Assembly: GCF_003054245.1 (NCBI RefSeq)
Contig: NZ_QBKR01000032.1
Location: forward strand, 1 to 34,110
From: Melghirimyces profundicolus
Lineage (GTDB): Bacteria; Bacillota; Bacilli; Thermoactinomycetales; DSM-45169
DNA: 34,110 nt
Direction: 5' to 3'
Shown: positions 1 through 9,000 of the stretch, piece after piece
Numbering within the stretch: position 1 is the first letter of the stretch
Layout: every line of letters begins with the position of its first letter
The notes under the pieces: model-generated
What the model saw: the letters and a program-made list of their open reading frames with translations, nothing else
Database searches by the model: none
What the model was told of the DNA's origin: nothing
Made by a program: the position numbers and the translations under genes

Positions 1-95
1 GCACAAGTCTCGCCTGGGGTCGCTTCACTCCCGGTCTCGCTATGCACTCACAGAGCACAAGTCTCGCCTGGGGTCGCTTCACTCCCGGTCTCGCT
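1..95. repeat. 54-bp tandem repeat, left array (about 1.8 units)
   Basis: The motif GCACAAGTCTCGCC begins at 1 and again at 55, giving an exact 54-bp period. The second unit stops matching at about 95, where GTCTCGCT is followed by a different sequence. There are no unique spacers between units. The same unit, in the same orientation, forms the right-hand array at 33924-34110. Left copies read CGCCTGGGGTC where right copies read CGCCGGGGTC. Function is unknown. Confidence 0.9.
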
Positions 96-96
96 G

Positions 97-146
97 TGCT
101 GTCCTGCAGAGAGCTTGCACTGTCCGCTCCGCTGGGCAGGACAGCA
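97..146. repeat. Perfect 11-bp inverted repeat next to the left array
   Basis: TGCTGTCCTGC at 97-107 is the exact reverse complement of GCAGGACAGCA at 136-146, with a 28-nt loop. It starts one base after the left tandem array stops matching. No T-run follows on either strand, so it is not a typical intrinsic terminator. It may be an end of the repeat element or a structured RNA. Confidence 0.75.
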
Positions 147-156
147 AAGTCGCTGT

Positions 157-212
157 TTTGGGTAAACGCTTCCCCTTTTCTCGAAACGAACATGAAATCA
201 CAACGCTTCCAG
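157..212 (-). repeat. Dispersed module copy 1 (inverted, diverged middle)
   Basis: Read on the minus strand it begins CTGGAAGCGTTGTGA (212-198) and ends GTTTACCC (167-160). The same two ends occur in the copies at 2701 and 33871, with different sequence between them. Here the module is inverted relative to the other two copies, although the neighbouring 54-bp array is not. Confidence 0.6.
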
Positions 213-339
213 AAAGGAACCCTGTTTCAAAAGTTACCTTCCGCCGTGGGTTATTCTTCAGACGCCCCCGTGAACCTCATTCTTTCAATCGATCCCCCGC
301 ATCTTCCCGTTCCCATACCTGGATCCGGCCCGCTCGGAA

Positions 340-366
340 CAGAAAACACCCGCAAGCGTCAGCGGA
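340..366 (-). terminator. Possible weak terminator overlapping the end of the phosphotransferase gene
   Basis: On the minus strand CCGC and GCGG can pair across an 8-nt gap and are followed by GTGTTTTC. The stem is only about 4 bp and overlaps the last codons, so this is a tentative call. Confidence 0.25.
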
Positions 367-1282
367 CATTGAGCTTTTCAATGGCTTGGTTGACGAATAA
401 TTGATGCTTTTCCCGCATTTTTCTTTCGGTGCTTTCGTCCAATCCCCATTCGGAAATTTTCGAAGCGGATCGCAAAGCAACGAATAAATCCCAATAAGGA
501 AGATTTGCGAAATCGATGGTTGTCATCCTGAATTGATACTGCTGCGTAAAGTCATTCATAGCGTCGACGCCGAATGCCCACAGGATCTCGAGTCTGCCGT
601 TGGCAACATCGGCCAGCGGGTCTCCGAACACCGCGTCCTCCCAGTCGATGACAGCCACAAGCCGGCCTTTTTTCCACAAGGTATTGCCGGGCCAAAAATC
701 TCCATGCAACAATACGGACTGATTTCGCTGAGGGAGTGGCCGGGATTCCAGGATATCCCGAATCCGCCCTTCGTCTGATGATTCGTCCACGTATTCCGGT
801 CGTTTTGCCATCATTTCGGCCACAATTTCTTCTTGACTGGGTAAAAAGGAGACATCCACCTTTGAGACATCCACCCGATGAATGTTGGTCAGATGGGTTG
901 TCAGCTGACGCATGTAATCCGGAAAATGAACCGGGGCGAATTCCGTTTGACCCTCAATAAATTCAATCACGAGGGTTGGCGTGGAAAAAATTTTTCCGGA
1001 TGAGTCGAGATGGCAGGGTGTCGGTGTCGGCAATCCCTCGGATTTTAACATTTTTAATAACTTGAATTCGTAAGCTGCCACATGCGGCTTCTGCTTTAAA
1101 TCCACCTCCCCATGCCGACGCACGATCACTTTTTTTGTTTGACCGTCGGGCCGCATCATTTCCAATGCCGTTACCTGCGCGGAAACGCCTCCTTTTAACT
1201 CCCATGTACGAAACAGCTTGCTCTGTGGATCCATCCGTTGAACCAACTGTTCAAACTTTTTGTATTCCTTTGATTTCATCAT
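359..1282 (-). CDS. Aminoglycoside phosphotransferase (APH)-family kinase-like protein
   Basis: The protein of about 307 residues belongs to the APH/choline-kinase superfamily, which transfers phosphate from ATP to small molecules. Visible motifs are the catalytic loop LLHGDFWPGNTLW (H-G-D-x5-N) and the metal-binding segment VIDWEDAVFGDPLADVAN, both in the C-terminal half and in the usual order. An upstream in-frame ATG at 1324 lies inside the Nudix gene and has no ribosome-binding site. GGGGGAG just before the tandem ATGs at 1282 and 1279 supports a start there. The gene follows the Nudix gene by about 20 bp, so they are probably co-transcribed. The substrate cannot be read from sequence. 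Members of this superfamily are often not resistance enzymes, so antibiotic resistance should not be assumed. Confidence 0.8.
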   Translation of the reverse strand: MMKSKEYKKFEQLVQRMDPQSKLFRTWELKGGVSAQVTALEMMRPDGQTKKVIVRRHGEVDLKQKPHVAAYEFKLLKMLKSEGLPTPTPCHLDSSGKIFSTPTLVIEFIEGQTEFAPVHFPDYMRQLTTHLTNIHRVDVSKVDVSFLPSQEEIVAEMMAKRPEYVDESSDEGRIRDILESRPLPQRNQSVLLHGDFWPGNTLWKKGRLVAVIDWEDAVFGDPLADVANGRLEILWAFGVDAMNDFTQQYQFRMTTIDFANLPYWDLFVALRSASKISEWGLDESTERKMREKHQLFVNQAIEKLNVR

Positions 1283-1301
1283 GTCTCCCCCACGTGTACC
1301 C

Positions 1302-2033
1302 TCATGCTTGTCCTCCTCCCCCATAGGGGCCGAAAGGAATCCATCTCCCCCTCAGCCCGTCCCGGATCCGGTCGCGAAACTGGGGACGCCGGATGAGCCG
1401 GTCGAGGTCGTCCGGCGGGTGGAAAGAAACCTCCCGGGTTTCCGCCGACGGCCGCAGCCTTCCCCCGGCCGCCTGTCCCCGGAACCCGACGGCGACGTTA
1501 CCCACTTCCATGTTCTGGTACACTCCGGCCACCCCGAAAAGCTCCACTTCGATCCCGGTCTCTTCCCGGATTTCCCGTTTCACGGCCGCATCCAGGGTCT
1601 CCCCCTCCTCCACCTGTCCGCCCGGCGGTTCCCAGGTGTCCCCCCGCCAGTAGGTTCGGACCAGCAGAATCTCTCCCCGGTTGTCGGAGATCACTCCGAA
1701 CACGCTCACAATATGCCGGGGAACGGAACCTTCGAGGGGCTGCAAAAACTGTTCCTCCTTTCCGATCCCGTGTATCCGAAGCCATTCGTTTTCGTCCCGT
1801 CCCTCCGTTTCCATTAACGAAGCAGATACGGTTTTCGAGGCATTCCGGTATGCTTCCATACTGGGGAACCGCCAGTGTTCTGAGACGCTTCCGCTTGGAT
1901 CCATCCAGCGGCCGTTACAGACCCCCCCGCTGCGTTGGTAGAGAAGGCGAAGCCGAAAAATCGGCGATGGTTCAGACGGGTTTCCCGTTTGCTTGTTGCC
2001 TGAAAATCGGTATGTCCATTGAATGTCGACCAA
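1302..2033 (-). CDS. Nudix hydrolase with an N-terminal extension
   Basis: The protein of about 243 residues hydrolyses a nucleoside-diphosphate-linked substrate that is not identifiable here. The Nudix box is complete: GGQVEEGETLDAAVKREIRE continuing EETGIEV, matching G-x5-E-x7-R-E-U-x-E-E-x-G-U. About 85 residues precede the Nudix fold, including WRFPSMEAYRNAS, and I cannot assign them to a family. The longest frame starts at 2087, but that ATG sits inside a strong terminator hairpin (2073-2105) and has no usable ribosome-binding site. TTG at 2033 lies 8 nt after GGGAGGAGG, so I place the start there. The gene is followed closely by the phosphotransferase gene. Confidence 0.82.
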   Translation of the reverse strand: MVDIQWTYRFSGNKQTGNPSEPSPIFRLRLLYQRSGGVCNGRWMDPSGSVSEHWRFPSMEAYRNASKTVSASLMETEGRDENEWLRIHGIGKEEQFLQPLEGSVPRHIVSVFGVISDNRGEILLVRTYWRGDTWEPPGGQVEEGETLDAAVKREIREETGIEVELFGVAGVYQNMEVGNVAVGFRGQAAGGRLRPSAETREVSFHPPDDLDRLIRRPQFRDRIRDGLRGRWIPFGPYGGGGQA

Positions 2034-2072
2034 ATGACATGCCTCCTCCCGGGTTCTTCCCTTTACTTCCAC

Positions 2073-2105
2073 AAAAAACACCGCCATCCTTTGCGGATTG
2101 CGGTG
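2073..2105 (-). terminator. Intrinsic terminator of the hsp20 gene
   Basis: On the minus strand CACCGC pairs with GCGGTG, and ATCC with GGAT inside it, followed by TTTTTTG. It lies about 20 bp after the hsp20 stop. The longest Nudix reading frame starts inside it, which rules that start out. Confidence 0.85.
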
Positions 2106-2123
2106 GGGGTCTTCATCGCCCGA

Positions 2124-2585
2124 TCATGGTTTGGATCTGTTAATTCGGATTTTCCGCGGCTCCCGGGATTTGTCTTTCGGCACGTAAACGTAGAGAACCC
2201 CGTTTTTGCTGTCGGCGGTGATTCCTTCCACATCGGCGTTTTCCGGCAAAGTGAAGGATCGTTGAAAGGTACCGTAACGGCTTTCCATCAGGTGGTAACG
2301 GCTTTCTTCTCTTCGTTCCTCCCGACGTTCACCCCGGATGGTCAGCGTGTTACCCTGCACCTCAATGTCGATGTCGTCCGGCTCCATCCCCGGCATTTCC
2401 GCCTGAATGACATAGCGATCGGCTTCTTCTTCCACATTCAGGGCCGGCAGGAACGTCCGCCCTCCAAATCCTTCCCCGGAAAACAGCGGTTCATTGAAAA
2501 ACCGCTGGAATGACCGGTCCAACTCATGGCGCAACCGTGTTAACGGGTGGTCTTGATGACCGTCAAAGCGTTGCAAAGAACCCAT
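2124..2585 (-). CDS. Hsp20/alpha-crystallin small heat-shock protein
   Basis: This 153-residue, ATP-independent holdase binds unfolding proteins. The alpha-crystallin domain spans roughly residues 48-145: LPALNVEEEADRYVIQAEMP opens it, followed by IEVQGNTLTIRGER and the late-strand segment KNGVLYVYVPK. A C-terminal IRI supplies the I-x-I contact used in oligomer assembly. The start is supported by GGAAGGAG upstream of the ATG at 2585. The gene has its own terminator. I saw no CIRCE or CtsR operator upstream, so its heat control, if any, is not visible. The length is typical for bacterial Hsp20. Confidence 0.93.
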   Translation of the reverse strand: MGSLQRFDGHQDHPLTRLRHELDRSFQRFFNEPLFSGEGFGGRTFLPALNVEEEADRYVIQAEMPGMEPDDIDIEVQGNTLTIRGERREERREESRYHLMESRYGTFQRSFTLPENADVEGITADSKNGVLYVYVPKDKSREPRKIRINRSKP

Positions 2586-2700
2586 TCACTCACTCTCCTT
2601 CCTCAATGTCTTTTTTATTATGGAACGCAGAAGGAGAATATATGAGTAAAGGTCTCTCACACCAGCCGGGCGGGCAACCCTTCGGCACTCAAGAAAAGAC

Positions 2701-2740
2701 CTGGAAGCGTTGTGAAAAAGCGAGCGGCAGCATTTCCCCC
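2701..2740 (+). repeat. Dispersed module copy 2
   Basis: CTGGAAGCGTTGTGAAAAAG followed by CGAGCGGCAGCATTTCCCCC closely matches 33871-33910 (AGAAGCGTTGTGAAAAAG, then TGAGCGGCGCATTTACCCA). It lies between hsp20 and the polysaccharide deacetylase gene, ending within a few bases of the latter's stop codon, and has no 54-bp array beside it. Confidence 0.7.
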
Positions 2741-2743
2741 CCA

Positions 2744-3682
2744 TCAATTCCCTATGTATGCCGGCACACCCATCAACTCGTCCACGGCGACAAACCGGTA
2801 TCCTTTCTGCTTCAAATGACGGATCAGCTCCGGCAGGGCCCGGACGGTGGCGGAGCGGTCCCCTCCGCCGTTGTGGAGCAGGATGATGCTACCCGGCTTG
2901 ACCTGGGCCTTGACTGAACTTATTACTTGCTGATGGCTCCGTCCATGTTTCCAGTCGACGGAGTCCACATCCCAGTTGATGATCCGGTAACCCTTGCGGG
3001 CGATCCGTTTCTCTTTCCCTTTGACCGCACCGTAAGGGGGGCGCATGAGAGCCATCTCCCTTCCTGTCAGCCGTTTCACCGCCCTTTGAGTCTTGTCCAG
3101 TTCGGCATCGATTTGTTTTCCCGAAAGGGCGGGCAGGTACGCATGATTCCAGGTATGGTTGGCGAGCACGTGCCCTTCCGCCGCGATCCGCACCGTCATC
3201 TCCGGATGTTGTTGAACCGCCCGTCCCACGACGAAAAAGGTGGCGGACACTTCCTCTTTCCGGAGGATTTTCAGGATCGCCGGGGTGTGGACCGAATCCG
3301 GCCCGTCGTCGAAGGTGATGGCCACCCGTTTTTTCTTCTTCGGCCCGTGGTACACAACGCCGGACGGAATCCGTTTCCCCTTGGTTTCTTTTTCAACTTT
3401 GGGTCGGTCGGCTGTGGTGTCGGTGGGCTTTTGTTTTTCCGCCGGATTGAGCTTCCCCGTTGTTTTCGTTTTCCGGGTCGGTTCCTCCTTCTTCTCCTGT
3501 ACAGCGGCTGCGGATTGAGGTTGCTTCTCCGATGCCTTTGTCATCTCCAGCTCCTTCTCCGCTTCTCTCTTCTCAACCCTTTCCCCGACACGATCCGCAT
3601 AAGAAAAGTTCCACAGGGAAGATCCGAACACGAATACGGCCAACACGAAAAAAAGCCCTGCGCGCAGCAAGGTCTCCCTCAT
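2744..3682 (-). CDS. Membrane-anchored or secreted NodB-type polysaccharide deacetylase
   Basis: The protein of 312 residues probably removes N-acetyl groups from a cell-wall or exopolysaccharide outside the membrane. Residues 1-30 form an uncleaved anchor or signal peptide (LLRAGLFFVLAVFVFGSSLW). Residues ~31-105 are a charged, Lys/Glu-rich linker. The NodB domain follows, with AITFDDGPD (catalytic Asp and metal Asp), ANHTWNHAYL (H-x3-H metal ligands), RPPYG, the DSVDW segment and ILLHNGGG (late His). All catalytic motifs are intact. The ribosome-binding site is GGGAGTGGGAGAGT just before the ATG. Spore-cortex (PdaA-like) and PgdA-like vegetative roles are both possible, and the sequence does not decide. 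Confidence 0.9.
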   Translation of the reverse strand: MRETLLRAGLFFVLAVFVFGSSLWNFSYADRVGERVEKREAEKELEMTKASEKQPQSAAAVQEKKEEPTRKTKTTGKLNPAEKQKPTDTTADRPKVEKETKGKRIPSGVVYHGPKKKKRVAITFDDGPDSVHTPAILKILRKEEVSATFFVVGRAVQQHPEMTVRIAAEGHVLANHTWNHAYLPALSGKQIDAELDKTQRAVKRLTGREMALMRPPYGAVKGKEKRIARKGYRIINWDVDSVDWKHGRSHQQVISSVKAQVKPGSIILLHNGGGDRSATVRALPELIRHLKQKGYRFVAVDELMGVPAYIGN

Positions 3683-3850
3683 ACTCTCCCACTCCCATTC
3701 TGCTTTCTCTGTCCCATTGGATATTCAATTTTTAAAAATTCCATTTCCTTGCGCGATGTTGGCTTTTCTTTTCCTAACAAAAGAATCTCACAGATGAGAC
3801 GTTTTTTTCAATAGTGAATGGAAAAATTTCCGGAGAAAATAATCAGACCG

Positions 3851-3885
3851 AAAAACAAAAAACACCGGGCCAGAAGCACCCGGTG
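3851..3885 (-). terminator. Intrinsic terminator of the small membrane-protein gene
   Basis: Minus-strand CACCGGG and CCCGGTG flank a 9-nt loop and run into TTTTTTGTTTTT. It lies about 30 bp after the stop at 3916. Confidence 0.85.
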
Positions 3886-3915
3886 CCGAGAGCGGCATTC
3901 ATTTGCGCAGGGAAC

Positions 3916-4323
3916 TCACGCCGTCCGCCCCTTGTCGATGCTGGGATCCATCACGAAAACGATCAAAGCCATCACGGTCAGATTGGCCCACGTGACCAGA
4001 CTGAACATCATTCCGTCTTTGGAGAACATCACCGACAGAGCATGCTCGATATAAGCCAGCACTCCATGAACATAGAGAATCCCCACTTCATGGGAGTGGA
4101 GCGACAGATCCAGCCCCCACCAGCTCACTCCAGCCGCCACACCGAGGGGAACCAGGTAGATCACCCTCGCCGCCGACGGGGATTGGATCATCCGATTGAC
4201 CGCATACAGAGCAAACGCGGCTCCCCCTGTCACATGGAGAGCGGTTTCCAGCCAGAGTCCGATCACCATAAACACAAACAGTCCCGCCATCAACACTGAC
4301 GCCGTCCGAAACCACCGGATCAT
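3916..4323 (-). CDS. Hypothetical small membrane protein
   Basis: I do not recognise this 135-residue protein. Four hydrophobic stretches are visible, near residues 8-27, 55-70, 80-95 (weak) and 105-124, so a three- or four-helix inner-membrane protein is likely. It is rich in His and Trp around WWGLDLSLHSHEVGILYVHG, which might bind a metal or haem, but that is speculation. A TTGAGGGG sequence just before the ATG serves as ribosome-binding site, and the gene has its own strong terminator. It stands alone between pyrE and the deacetylase gene. Confidence 0.65.
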   Translation of the reverse strand: MIRWFRTASVLMAGLFVFMVIGLWLETALHVTGGAAFALYAVNRMIQSPSAARVIYLVPLGVAAGVSWWGLDLSLHSHEVGILYVHGVLAYIEHALSVMFSKDGMMFSLVTWANLTVMALIVFVMDPSIDKGRTA

Positions 4324-4660
4324 CCCCTCAACTCCTTGGACCCTTATACGATCTTTTTCAACCTGGATGTCCGTCTGTTTTATTATTATGAACCCAGAGA
4401 TTAAACATACCCGACCCGCCCTTTGTCAGCTTCTGACAGGAAAAAATCGCTTTACCAGGAACGGGACTGAAAGAGGGAAGAACCGGGAGTATTTGTTCGT
4501 CTCAGAATTCATACATTGAATCGCTCCGGGGAATGAACATGAAGTCCCTTGTTGTTAAAATAAGGGTTCCTTCGCACATCTTACCATATTGGACGGACAA
4601 GTTATCCATAAATGGAAGGAGAGGCCAAAAAAGGGATTTATGTTTTGCCTGGACCATGTG
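4324..4660. other. Intergenic stretch with no supported gene
   Basis: This stretch lies between the pyrE terminator and the small membrane-protein gene. Short frames here have no ribosome-binding site. A weak inverted repeat (CCCTT/AAGGG near 4540-4570) and a possible -10 (TATAAG on the minus strand near 4345) are visible, but there is no convincing promoter pair. It presumably carries the promoter of the membrane-protein gene. Confidence 0.5.
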
Positions 4661-4686
4661 AAAAACCGCCCCGGAGTTGGGACGGG
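4661..4686 (-). terminator. Terminator of the pyr operon
   Basis: Minus-strand CCGTCCC pairs with GGGGCGG (one G-U pair) across AACTCC and is followed by TTTTT. It begins about 8 bp after the pyrE stop and closes the operon. Confidence 0.8.
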
Positions 4687-4694
4687 TCCATTTT

Positions 4695-5285
4695 TTACAC
4701 TTTTACCGTCTGTCGGCTGCCCGGTTTTTCCACGGGCCGTCCCTGTTTGCAAAGAGGGCAGTCAGCCGGATTGTAGCTTTCGATCGTGTGCTGGAAAAGG
4801 GAGCGGAAGGGAACGGGGAAAGATGCCCGGCCTCCGCTCCGGTCGACGATGGAACCGATCCCGACCACCCGGGCGCCGAGGGTTTCCGCCAAATCGACCA
4901 CTTCCCTGACCGAACCCCCGGTGGTAACCACATCCTCCACCAGCAGGAGGCGTTCGCCGGGTTGAATCGTGAAACCCCGCCTCAGTTGCATCTTTCCTTC
5001 CTTCCGTTCGGCGAAGAGACACCGCACGCGTAACGCCCGGGCCGTCTCGTGGGCAATGATGACCCCGCCGAGGGCGGGGCCCACCACACTGTCCACTCCT
5101 TCTTCCCGGAAAAGCCCGGCAATGGCTTTTCCCGCTTCTTCCGCTTCCCCGGGATGCTGGAGAAGCTGAGCGCACTGCATGTAACGGGCGCTGTGGCGGC
5201 CGGAGGAGAGGACAAAGTGACCTTCCTTCAGAACGCCGGTCCGTGCCATGGCTTCTTCCACCCGCCATTCACGCTTCTTTTCCAT
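4695..5285 (-). CDS. pyrE: Orotate phosphoribosyltransferase
   Basis: This cytosolic enzyme joins orotate to PRPP to make orotidine 5'-monophosphate. The 196-residue protein has the type I phosphoribosyltransferase PRPP loop LLLVEDVVTTGGS and the early segment GHFVLSSGRHSARYMQC that binds the base and phosphate. The C-terminus holds YNPADCPLCKQG, a C-x2-C pair common in the Bacillus-type enzyme. The ATG at 5285 overlaps the end of pyrF by 17 nt and has GGGAGGG upstream, so the two are translationally coupled. It is the last gene of the operon. Confidence 0.95.
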   Translation of the reverse strand: MEKKREWRVEEAMARTGVLKEGHFVLSSGRHSARYMQCAQLLQHPGEAEEAGKAIAGLFREEGVDSVVGPALGGVIIAHETARALRVRCLFAERKEGKMQLRRGFTIQPGERLLLVEDVVTTGGSVREVVDLAETLGARVVGIGSIVDRSGGRASFPVPFRSLFQHTIESYNPADCPLCKQGRPVEKPGSRQTVKV

Positions 5286-6036
5286 CAGAATCCCTCCCGC
5301 TCATTTGAATCCGTTCCGCAATGTCCATCCATACCGCCACCGGGTCTTGGGACCGGATGATGGGACGTCCCACCACCAGCAGATCCGATCCCCCGTTTAC
5401 GGCGGCTTCCGGTGTCATCACCCGTTTCTGGTCGTCCTTTACCTGCCCTTCCAGACGGATCCCCGGAGTCACGGTCAACAATTCCCGTCCGATCTCTTCC
5501 TTGATCCAGCCGGCTTCCCCCCCGGAGCAGACCACGCCGTCCATACCGGCCCGCCGGGCCAGATGGGCCAGGTTGAGAACCGAATCCCGCACGGAACCCG
5601 GAATACCCAGTTCATCGTTCAACATCCGACCGTCGGTGCTGGTCATCTGGGTGACAGCCAGCAATCCGGGGCGTTTTTCTCCGCTTTTCACTTCCGCCGC
5701 TTCCCGGGCGGCCTCCATCATGCGGCTTCCGCCTGCGGCGTGGAGCGTGATGAGATCGACACCCAAGGAAGCGAGGGAGCCGACGGCGCCAGCCACGGTG
5801 TGGGGGATGTCATGCAACTTCAAATCGAGGAAGACGGAATACCCGGCTTCGGTCAGACCGGCCACCCAGGAGGGGCCCGCCGAGTAAAAGAGCTGCATCC
5901 CCACTTTGACAAAGGGCTTTTCTCTCCCCCTCCAGCGGGAGAGAAAACGATCCGCCTCATGGGCGCAGGGAAAATCCAGGGCCACAATCAACCGCTTGTG
6001 CGCTTCCCTGAAAGCGGGCACCGCGTTCACGGACAT
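5269..6036 (-). CDS. pyrF: Orotidine 5'-phosphate decarboxylase
   Basis: This enzyme decarboxylates OMP to UMP, the final de novo step. The 255-residue TIM-barrel protein shows LIVALDFP at the first strand, FVKVGMQLF with the conserved Lys, the catalytic signature [11 protein letters not shown] (Asp-Lys-x2-Asp), and a phosphate-binding end near LLVVGRPI. The ATG is preceded by GGGAGGAGGTG and overlaps the end of carB by 10 nt. In Bacillus two genes, pyrK and pyrD, sit between carB and pyrF. Here they are absent. Confidence 0.96.
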   Translation of the reverse strand: MSVNAVPAFREAHKRLIVALDFPCAHEADRFLSRWRGREKPFVKVGMQLFYSAGPSWVAGLTEAGYSVFLDLKLHDIPHTVAGAVGSLASLGVDLITLHAAGGSRMMEAAREAAEVKSGEKRPGLLAVTQMTSTDGRMLNDELGIPGSVRDSVLNLAHLARRAGMDGVVCSGGEAGWIKEEIGRELLTVTPGIRLEGQVKDDQKRVMTPEAAVNGGSDLLVVGRPIIRSQDPVAVWMDIAERIQMSGRDSDGKEA

Positions 6037-9000
6037 ACCGGCACCTCCTCCCGTGCCTTATCCACCGGAGGTTCAATGAAATCGGCGGTCATGTAGATGG
6101 AATCCAGGGTCGAAAGCAGCGCTTCCACCGTATCCAGGGAAGTGAGGCAGGCGATTTCATGTTCCACCGCTTCCCTGCGGATGCGGAAACCGTCTCTTTC
6201 CGGGGTTTTCCCCCGCGTCCAAGTGTTGACCACCAGGTCCACTTCCCCCTGTCGGATCAGATCCAGAATGTGGGGGGAGCCTTCCTTCAGTTTGTTCACC
6301 CGCCGCACCGGCAGGCCCTCGGCTTCCAGGATATCCGCCGTTCCGCTGGTGGCGACGATCCGGTAACCCAAGCCGTGGAACCGGCGAAAGAGGGGAACCG
6401 CTTCCTCCTTGTCTTTGTCACTGATGGTGGCGATCACGGTACCGAAACGGGGAAGGGAAATCCCTGCGGCCAGAAGCCCCTTGTACACCGCCCGGGCGTA
6501 ATCCCGGTCACGTCCCATCACTTCCCCTGTCGATTTCATTTCGGGTCCGAGCGTCACATCCACCCGCCGCAGTTTGGCGAAGGAGAAAACCGGCACCTTG
6601 ACTGCCGTCGATCGGGGTTCCGGCCAAAGTCCGCCGGAAAGACCTTGGGACTCCAGGGTTTCTCCCAGCATCACCCGGGTGGCGGCACGGGCCATCGGCA
6701 CCCCCGTCACCTTGCTCAAAAAGGGGACGGTTCGTGAAGCCCGGGGATTCACCTCCAAAACGTAAATCTCATCCCCGTGAAGGACGAACTGGATATTGAT
6801 GAGACCTTTGATGTGAAGAGCCCGGGCGATCGCTGTCGTCATCCGGACCAGCCGGGTCTTCTGATCCGGCGTGACGGACCGGGGCGGATAGACGGCAATG
6901 GAGTCCCCGGAGTGTACCCCCGCCCGCTCCACGTGTTCCATGATGCCGGGGACCAGCACTTGTGTTCCGTCGGAGACGGCGTCCACCTCGATCTCTTTCC
7001 CCCGGAGATACCGGTCGATCAGGACGGGGTGTTTCGGGTTCACTTTGACGGCCTCGTTCATGTAGTTGTGGAGTTCTTCTTCACTGTAGACGATTTCCAT
7101 CGCCCGTCCACCCAGCACATAAGAGGGGCGCACCAGCACGGGGAAGCCCAGTTCCCGGGCCGCGGCGAGAGCCTCCTCTTCGGAAGTCACCGCCGTTCCC
7201 GGCGGTTGCGGGATGTCCACCTCTCTCAGCAGCTGCTCGAATTTCTTCCGGTCTTCCGCCCGGTCGATCGACTCCAGCGTCGTCCCCAACAGCGGCACCC
7301 CGTGTTCCTTCAGGTCCCGGGCCAGGTTGAGGGCCGTCTGCCCGCCGAACTGGACGATCACTCCGACCGGATTTTCTTTCTCGATGATGTGGAGCACATC
7401 TTCGGTGAAAAGAGGATCGAAATAAAGTCGGTCGGAAATGTTGAAGTCCGTGGAAACCGTCTCCGGATTATTGTTAATGATGACTGCGTCCATACCGGCC
7501 TTCCGGATGGCCTGGATGGCGTGAACGGTGGCGTAGTCGAATTCCACCCCCTGGCCGATCCGGATCGGGCCGGAACCGAGGACCACCACTGTGGGCCGGT
7601 CGGTTTTGGCCACTTCGTCTTCCCTTTCGTAGGTGGAGTAATAATAGGGGGTGGCCGCTTCAAACTCGGCCGCGCAGGTGTCCACCATCTTGTAGACCGG
7701 AAGGATTCCGAAATCCTTTCGGAGAGAGCGGATATCCGCTTCCTCCCTCCCCGTCAGGCGAGCGATCGCCGCGTCGGTGAAACCGGTCCCTTTGGCTTTC
7801 TTCAGGAGTTCCCGGCCGGGTCCCTTCTCCTTCAACTCCCGTTCCAGCCCGACGATCCCCTGGATTTTATGGAGGAAGAACCGGTCGATCCGGGTGAGGG
7901 AATGGGCCTCTTCCGAGGTCCCGCCCCGGCGGAACCATTCCGCCAGCAAAAAGAGGCGTTCGTCGTCGGGGGCGGCCAACCGCTTTTTCATCTCCTCCAG
8001 GGAGAGCGTTTCCGCATCCGCCGGCTGGAGGTGATCCCGGTTGATCTCCAGGGAGCGGACCGCTTTCAGGAGGGACTCCTCCAGGGTCCGGCCGATGGCC
8101 ATCACTTCCCCCGTGGCCTTCATCTGGGTGCCCAGCTTCCGGTTGGCGCCGGCGAACTTGTCGAAGGGCCAACGGGGAATTTTGCTGACCACGTAATCCA
8201 GAGTCGGCTCAAAGCAGGCACAGGTCTGTTTCGTCACCGGATTGATGATTTCGTCCAAGGTATAACCGACGGCAATCTTAGCGGCGATCCGAGCGATCGG
8301 GTAGCCCGTCGCCTTGGAGGCCAGGGCGCTGGACCGGCTCACCCGGGGATTCACTTCGATCACATGGTACTGAAAGCTCTCCGGATCCAATCCAAACTGA
8401 ACGTTACATCCACCCCGGATATCCAGGGCCCGGATGATCTTCAGGGCGGAGTTTCGAAGCATCTGATGCTCCCGGTCGGACAGAGTCTGGGCGGGGGCGA
8501 AAACGATGCTGTCCCCGGTGTGCACACCGACGGGGTCGAAGTTTTCCATGTTGCAGACCACGATGGCGTTGTCTTGTTCGTCCCTCATCACTTCGTACTC
8601 CAGTTCCTTGAAGCCGGCGATGCTCTGCTCGATCAGGCACTGTCCGATCGGACTGTAGCGGATCCCGTTATTTACCGTCTCTATCAACTCATCTTCGTTG
8701 CGGGCAATCCCGCCCCCGGTCCCGCCAAGGGTATACGCCGGTCGGACGATGACGGGATAACCGCTCGCGCCGGCGAAGCGGAGGGCCTCCTCCGCGGATT
8801 GGACGATTTCGCTTCCCGGAACCGGTTCATTCAGATCCCGCATCAGACTGCGGAAACGTTCCCGGTCTTCGGCACAGGTGATGGCCCGGAGGTCCGTTCC
8901 CAGAAGACGCACCCCTTCCCGTTCCAGGACGCCGGACTCCGCCAGCTCCACTGCCAGGTTGAGCCCGGTCTGGCCGCCCAGGGTGGGGAGCAATCCATCG

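Noticed and set aside
42-404. Open frame with an 18-residue repeat through the left tandem array
   Set aside because: The 54-bp period keeps the frame open by arithmetic only. The right-hand array has 53- and 55-bp units that break the frame, and there is no ribosome-binding site.
359-1282. Aminoglycoside resistance gene
   Set aside because: Only the general APH fold motifs are visible. Most such chromosomal proteins are not resistance enzymes, and nothing mobile is linked to it.
1968-2036. 22-codon frame starting ATG right after GGGAGGAGG, ahead of the Nudix gene
   Set aside because: The ATG is one base from the Shine-Dalgarno, too close to use. The same site is ideally spaced for the Nudix TTG.
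3786-3806. Plus-strand terminator (TCTCA/TGAGA followed by seven T)
   Set aside because: There is no plus-strand gene upstream and the stem is short.
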